A stretch of 8,368 bases of DNA from positions 1-8,368 of the forward strand of contig JBBIOI010000141.1 of assembly GCA_037443425.1 (NCBI GenBank), written 5' to 3'. The stretch comes from JBBIOI01 sp037443425 (GTDB lineage Bacteria; Desulfobacterota; BSN033; UBA1163). The notes beneath the pieces were generated by a model that saw nothing but the letters and a program-made list of their open reading frames with translations, did not search any database and had not been told where the DNA came from. Shown one piece after another: positions 6,667 through 8,368 of the stretch. How positions within the stretch are numbered: the first letter of the stretch is position 1; every line of letters starts with the position of its first letter. Both the position numbers and the translations under genes were made by a program.

Positions 6667-8282
6667 TGCTTTGCCTTATCCTCCTCAAAGTTGATTGGTT
6701 CTCCACGAAGATTTGTAGTTCTTTCTTTTTCTCCTTTTATAATAAGGGCATTCCCAACAAGTTCATGTACTCCTGCTACCTCAACACCGGGCACCCAGTA
6801 TTCTAAGAGTGGCGGAAGGGTTGCTTTATCAATTGCACATATACATGCCAGAAGATTTACTCCAAATTTCTCTTTTACATATTTAACAGCATTCGCCCTT
6901 GGAAAACCCCCACGTAGGCGCATCTCCATATTCTCATCTGCACCAAGACCTGAACCACTTCCACAGCAGAATGTCTTTTCTTTAATTGTGTTTTCAGGCA
7001 TTTCATAAAATTCGCTACATACATTTCTTATAATGTATCGTGGTTCTTCAAGAAGCCCCATTCCTCGAGCAATATTACATGAATCGTGATAGGTAACCTT
7101 CCATTTCCTGTTTCTATTAGGATCTAATTTTAATTTATTATTTCTAATTAGGTCTGCAGTAAATTCACAGATATGAACCATCTTTGTGGATCTTGCATGT
7201 TCAAAACGAGTTCCGGTGATAGGGGAGACAGGTTCCTCCAGAAAATCAGCAGGGCCATTGAATGTATCCATATACTGGTGTATAACCCTCCACATATGGC
7301 CACATTCTCCACCAAGGATCCATTTTACCCCAAGCCTCTTAGCCTCACTATAAATCTTTGCGTTCAACCTTTTGGCAAGTTCAAAGGAGTGGAAAAAACC
7401 AAAATTTCCTCCCTCTGATGCATAAGTACTCCAAGTATAGTCAAGGCCAATCTCATGAAAAAGGAGAAGGTATCCTAAGAAGGTATACCAGTGGGGGCTT
7501 GCAAAATAATCTGCTGATGGTGAAACAAAAAGTATTTCTGCCCCTTTTCGATTTATTGGAACTTCAATTTCAATGCCTGTAATCTCTTTTATTTCATCTA
7601 TTGCAAAATCAACTGTTGATTTAAAGGCATGGGGTGGAATGCCAAGATGATTCCCTGTACGGAAACAGTTTGCAGCTGGTTCAAGAATCCAGTTGATATT
7701 GAGTCCTAAAAGATTTAGAAGTTCTCTTGCTATCATTGTAATTTCACATGTATCAATTCCATATGGACAGAAGACTGAACAACGTCTACATTCTGTACAC
7801 TGGTAAAAATATGAGAACCACTCCTTAATGACATCCTTGGTAAGCTCTCGTGCCCCAACCATCCTCCCCAATATCTTTCCTGAAGCTGTGAAATATCGCC
7901 GATAGATCGATCTTAAAAGTTCTGCCCTAAGAACAGGCATATTCTTTGGATCTCCTGAACCAATAAAAAAATGACATTTATCAGCGCAGGCCCCACACCT
8001 GACACATATATCAAGGAAAAGTCTAAATGATCTATATCTATTTAAACGATCCTCAATCCCTTTAAGAATAATCTCTTTCCAATTTTCTGGGAGTCCCCAA
8101 TCCTCATCCGTAGGTTGCCATTCCCTTGGATGAGGCAGATCAAGGTATCTTTCATGCTTTGGCGAGGCTGGATAACAGTAATTCCCCTTGTGGAATTCTA
8201 CCTTGGGCTCAATCCAGCTTTTTTGCGGAAGCGTATAATCTATTTTTAATGCCTGTTTTAAATTATCTTGTCGAGTAGACAT
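6663..8282 (-). CDS. dsrK: DsrK, HdrD-like iron-sulfur subunit of the Dsr membrane complex
   Basis: This 539-residue cytoplasmic protein is the likely catalytic subunit, thought to act on the DsrC trisulfide/thiol couple in the way HdrD acts on heterodisulfide. Two [4Fe-4S] motifs are present: CVRCGACADKC (93-103) and CTECRRCSVFCP (162-173). A C-terminal CCG domain follows, with HDSCNIARG (Cys402), TFCCGSGSGLG (Cys439, Cys440) and ACICAIDK (Cys480, Cys482). The last motif lacks the usual CxxC: where CAIC is expected the sequence reads CAID, with Asp485. No membrane segment is seen, consistent with attachment through the cytochrome b subunit DsrM. The ATG is supported by AAAGGAGG with 8-nt spacing (8298-8291). 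It is the first gene of the minus-strand run inside the window. dsrM, normally just upstream, is not in the adjoining 86 bases, which contain a group II intron domain V instead. Confidence 0.95.
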   Translation of the reverse strand: MSTRQDNLKQALKIDYTLPQKSWIEPKVEFHKGNYCYPASPKHERYLDLPHPREWQPTDEDWGLPENWKEIILKGIEDRLNRYRSFRLFLDICVRCGACADKCHFFIGSGDPKNMPVLRAELLRSIYRRYFTASGKILGRMVGARELTKDVIKEWFSYFYQCTECRRCSVFCPYGIDTCEITMIARELLNLLGLNINWILEPAANCFRTGNHLGIPPHAFKSTVDFAIDEIKEITGIEIEVPINRKGAEILFVSPSADYFASPHWYTFLGYLLLFHEIGLDYTWSTYASEGGNFGFFHSFELAKRLNAKIYSEAKRLGVKWILGGECGHMWRVIHQYMDTFNGPADFLEEPVSPITGTRFEHARSTKMVHICEFTADLIRNNKLKLDPNRNRKWKVTYHDSCNIARGMGLLEEPRYIIRNVCSEFYEMPENTIKEKTFCCGSGSGLGADENMEMRLRGGFPRANAVKYVKEKFGVNLLACICAIDKATLPPLLEYWVPGVEVAGVHELVGNALIIKGEKERTTNLRGEPINFEEDKAKQ

Positions 8283-8290
8283 CTTTTCAA

Positions 8291-8298
8291 CCTCCTTT
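8291..8298 (-). promoter_or_regulatory. Strong Shine-Dalgarno site of dsrK
   Basis: AAAGGAGG lies 8 nt before the dsrK ATG and fixes that start. On the transcript, CAACC (8306-8302) could pair with GGUUG (8292-8288), placing most of the site in a 9-nt loop. This stem is short and may be chance. Confidence 0.8.
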
Positions 8299-8321
8299 AT
8301 TGGTTGTTAATGCCCCTCACA

Positions 8322-8354
8322 GAACCGTGCTTGAGGTTTTCCCTCACACGGCTC
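8322..8354 (-). ncRNA. Group II intron domain V (intron 3' part or relic)
   Basis: On the minus strand the 33-nt segment has the layout of group II intron domain V. A lower stem of GAGCCGUG with CACGGUUC (8 pairs, one G-U) includes the catalytic AGC. A 2-nt AG bulge on the 3' side comes next, then an upper stem UGAGG/CCUCA and a GAAAA loop. It closely resembles the textbook domain V of yeast ai5-gamma and many bacterial introns, and is followed by UGUGAGGGG, which often follows domain V in bacterial introns. No domain VI hairpin with a bulged branch-point A is recognisable in the 39 nt before the dsrK ATG, so the 3' end appears truncated or degenerate. The rest of the intron and any reverse transcriptase gene would lie right of the window. 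Confidence 0.8.
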
Positions 8355-8368
8355 TTCAGGAACACCTC

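Noticed and set aside
6691..7008. Plus-strand open frame of about 105 codons opposite dsrK
   Set aside because: It lies entirely within the strongly supported CCG domain of dsrK, has low-complexity composition, and has no start signal.

Overview
The window comes from an AT-rich prokaryote, most likely an anaerobic sulfur-compound-reducing bacterium. The basis is a nearly complete DsrMKJOP-type membrane complex (dsrK, dsrJ, dsrO and dsrP) followed directly by siroheme-pathway genes, with bacterial-style Shine-Dalgarno sites and a sigma70-like promoter. The gene set would suit Desulfobacterota or a Thermodesulfovibrio-like Nitrospirota, but nothing here fixes the lineage. The direction of Dsr metabolism (reductive or oxidative) cannot be decided, because dsrAB and dsrC are not in the window.

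Layout, left to right. Positions 1-307 contain no gene. They hold a strong imperfect hairpin (13-48), a cluster of three related repeat units (124-219) ending in 11-bp perfect inverted repeats, and a promoter with a strong ribosome binding site. That promoter serves the only plus-strand gene, a COG1237-type metallo-beta-lactamase-fold hydrolase (308-1273). All remaining genes lie on the minus strand and are read from right to left: dsrK (8282-6663), dsrJ, dsrO, dsrP, cobA (uroporphyrinogen-III C-methyltransferase), a Met8/SirC-like precorrin-2 dehydrogenase, and a 14-TM DHA2-type MFS transporter ending at 1285. Gaps between these genes range from a 4-nt overlap to 28 nt, so they look like one operon. 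The MFS gene and the plus-strand hydrolase converge with only 11 bp between their stop codons.

How the genes work together. DsrP (quinone-interacting membrane protein), DsrO (Tat-exported four-cluster ferredoxin-like protein), DsrJ (periplasmic triheme cytochrome) and DsrK (cytoplasmic HdrD-like protein with a CCG domain) form the trans-membrane redox complex that connects the quinone pool with the DsrC sulfur carrier of dissimilatory sulfite reduction. CobA and the precorrin-2 dehydrogenase make the sirohydrochlorin/siroheme precursor, which DsrAB needs as cofactor. In organisms using the siroheme-dependent (Ahb) route it is also the precursor of the hemes in DsrJ and DsrM. Pathway, cofactor supply and electron-transfer complex are thus probably co-transcribed.

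The most unusual point is the right edge. dsrM would be expected directly upstream of dsrK. Instead there is a non-coding stretch containing a nearly canonical group II intron domain V hairpin (8322-8354), in the same orientation as the operon and only 39 nt before the dsrK start codon, with no recognisable domain VI. A group II intron or its relic therefore appears to sit at the head of dsrK. I found no wholly new multi-gene system; the other points of interest are local (a CCG-domain cysteine replaced by Asp in DsrK, a hairpin over the dsrP ribosome binding site, and the upstream repeat elements).
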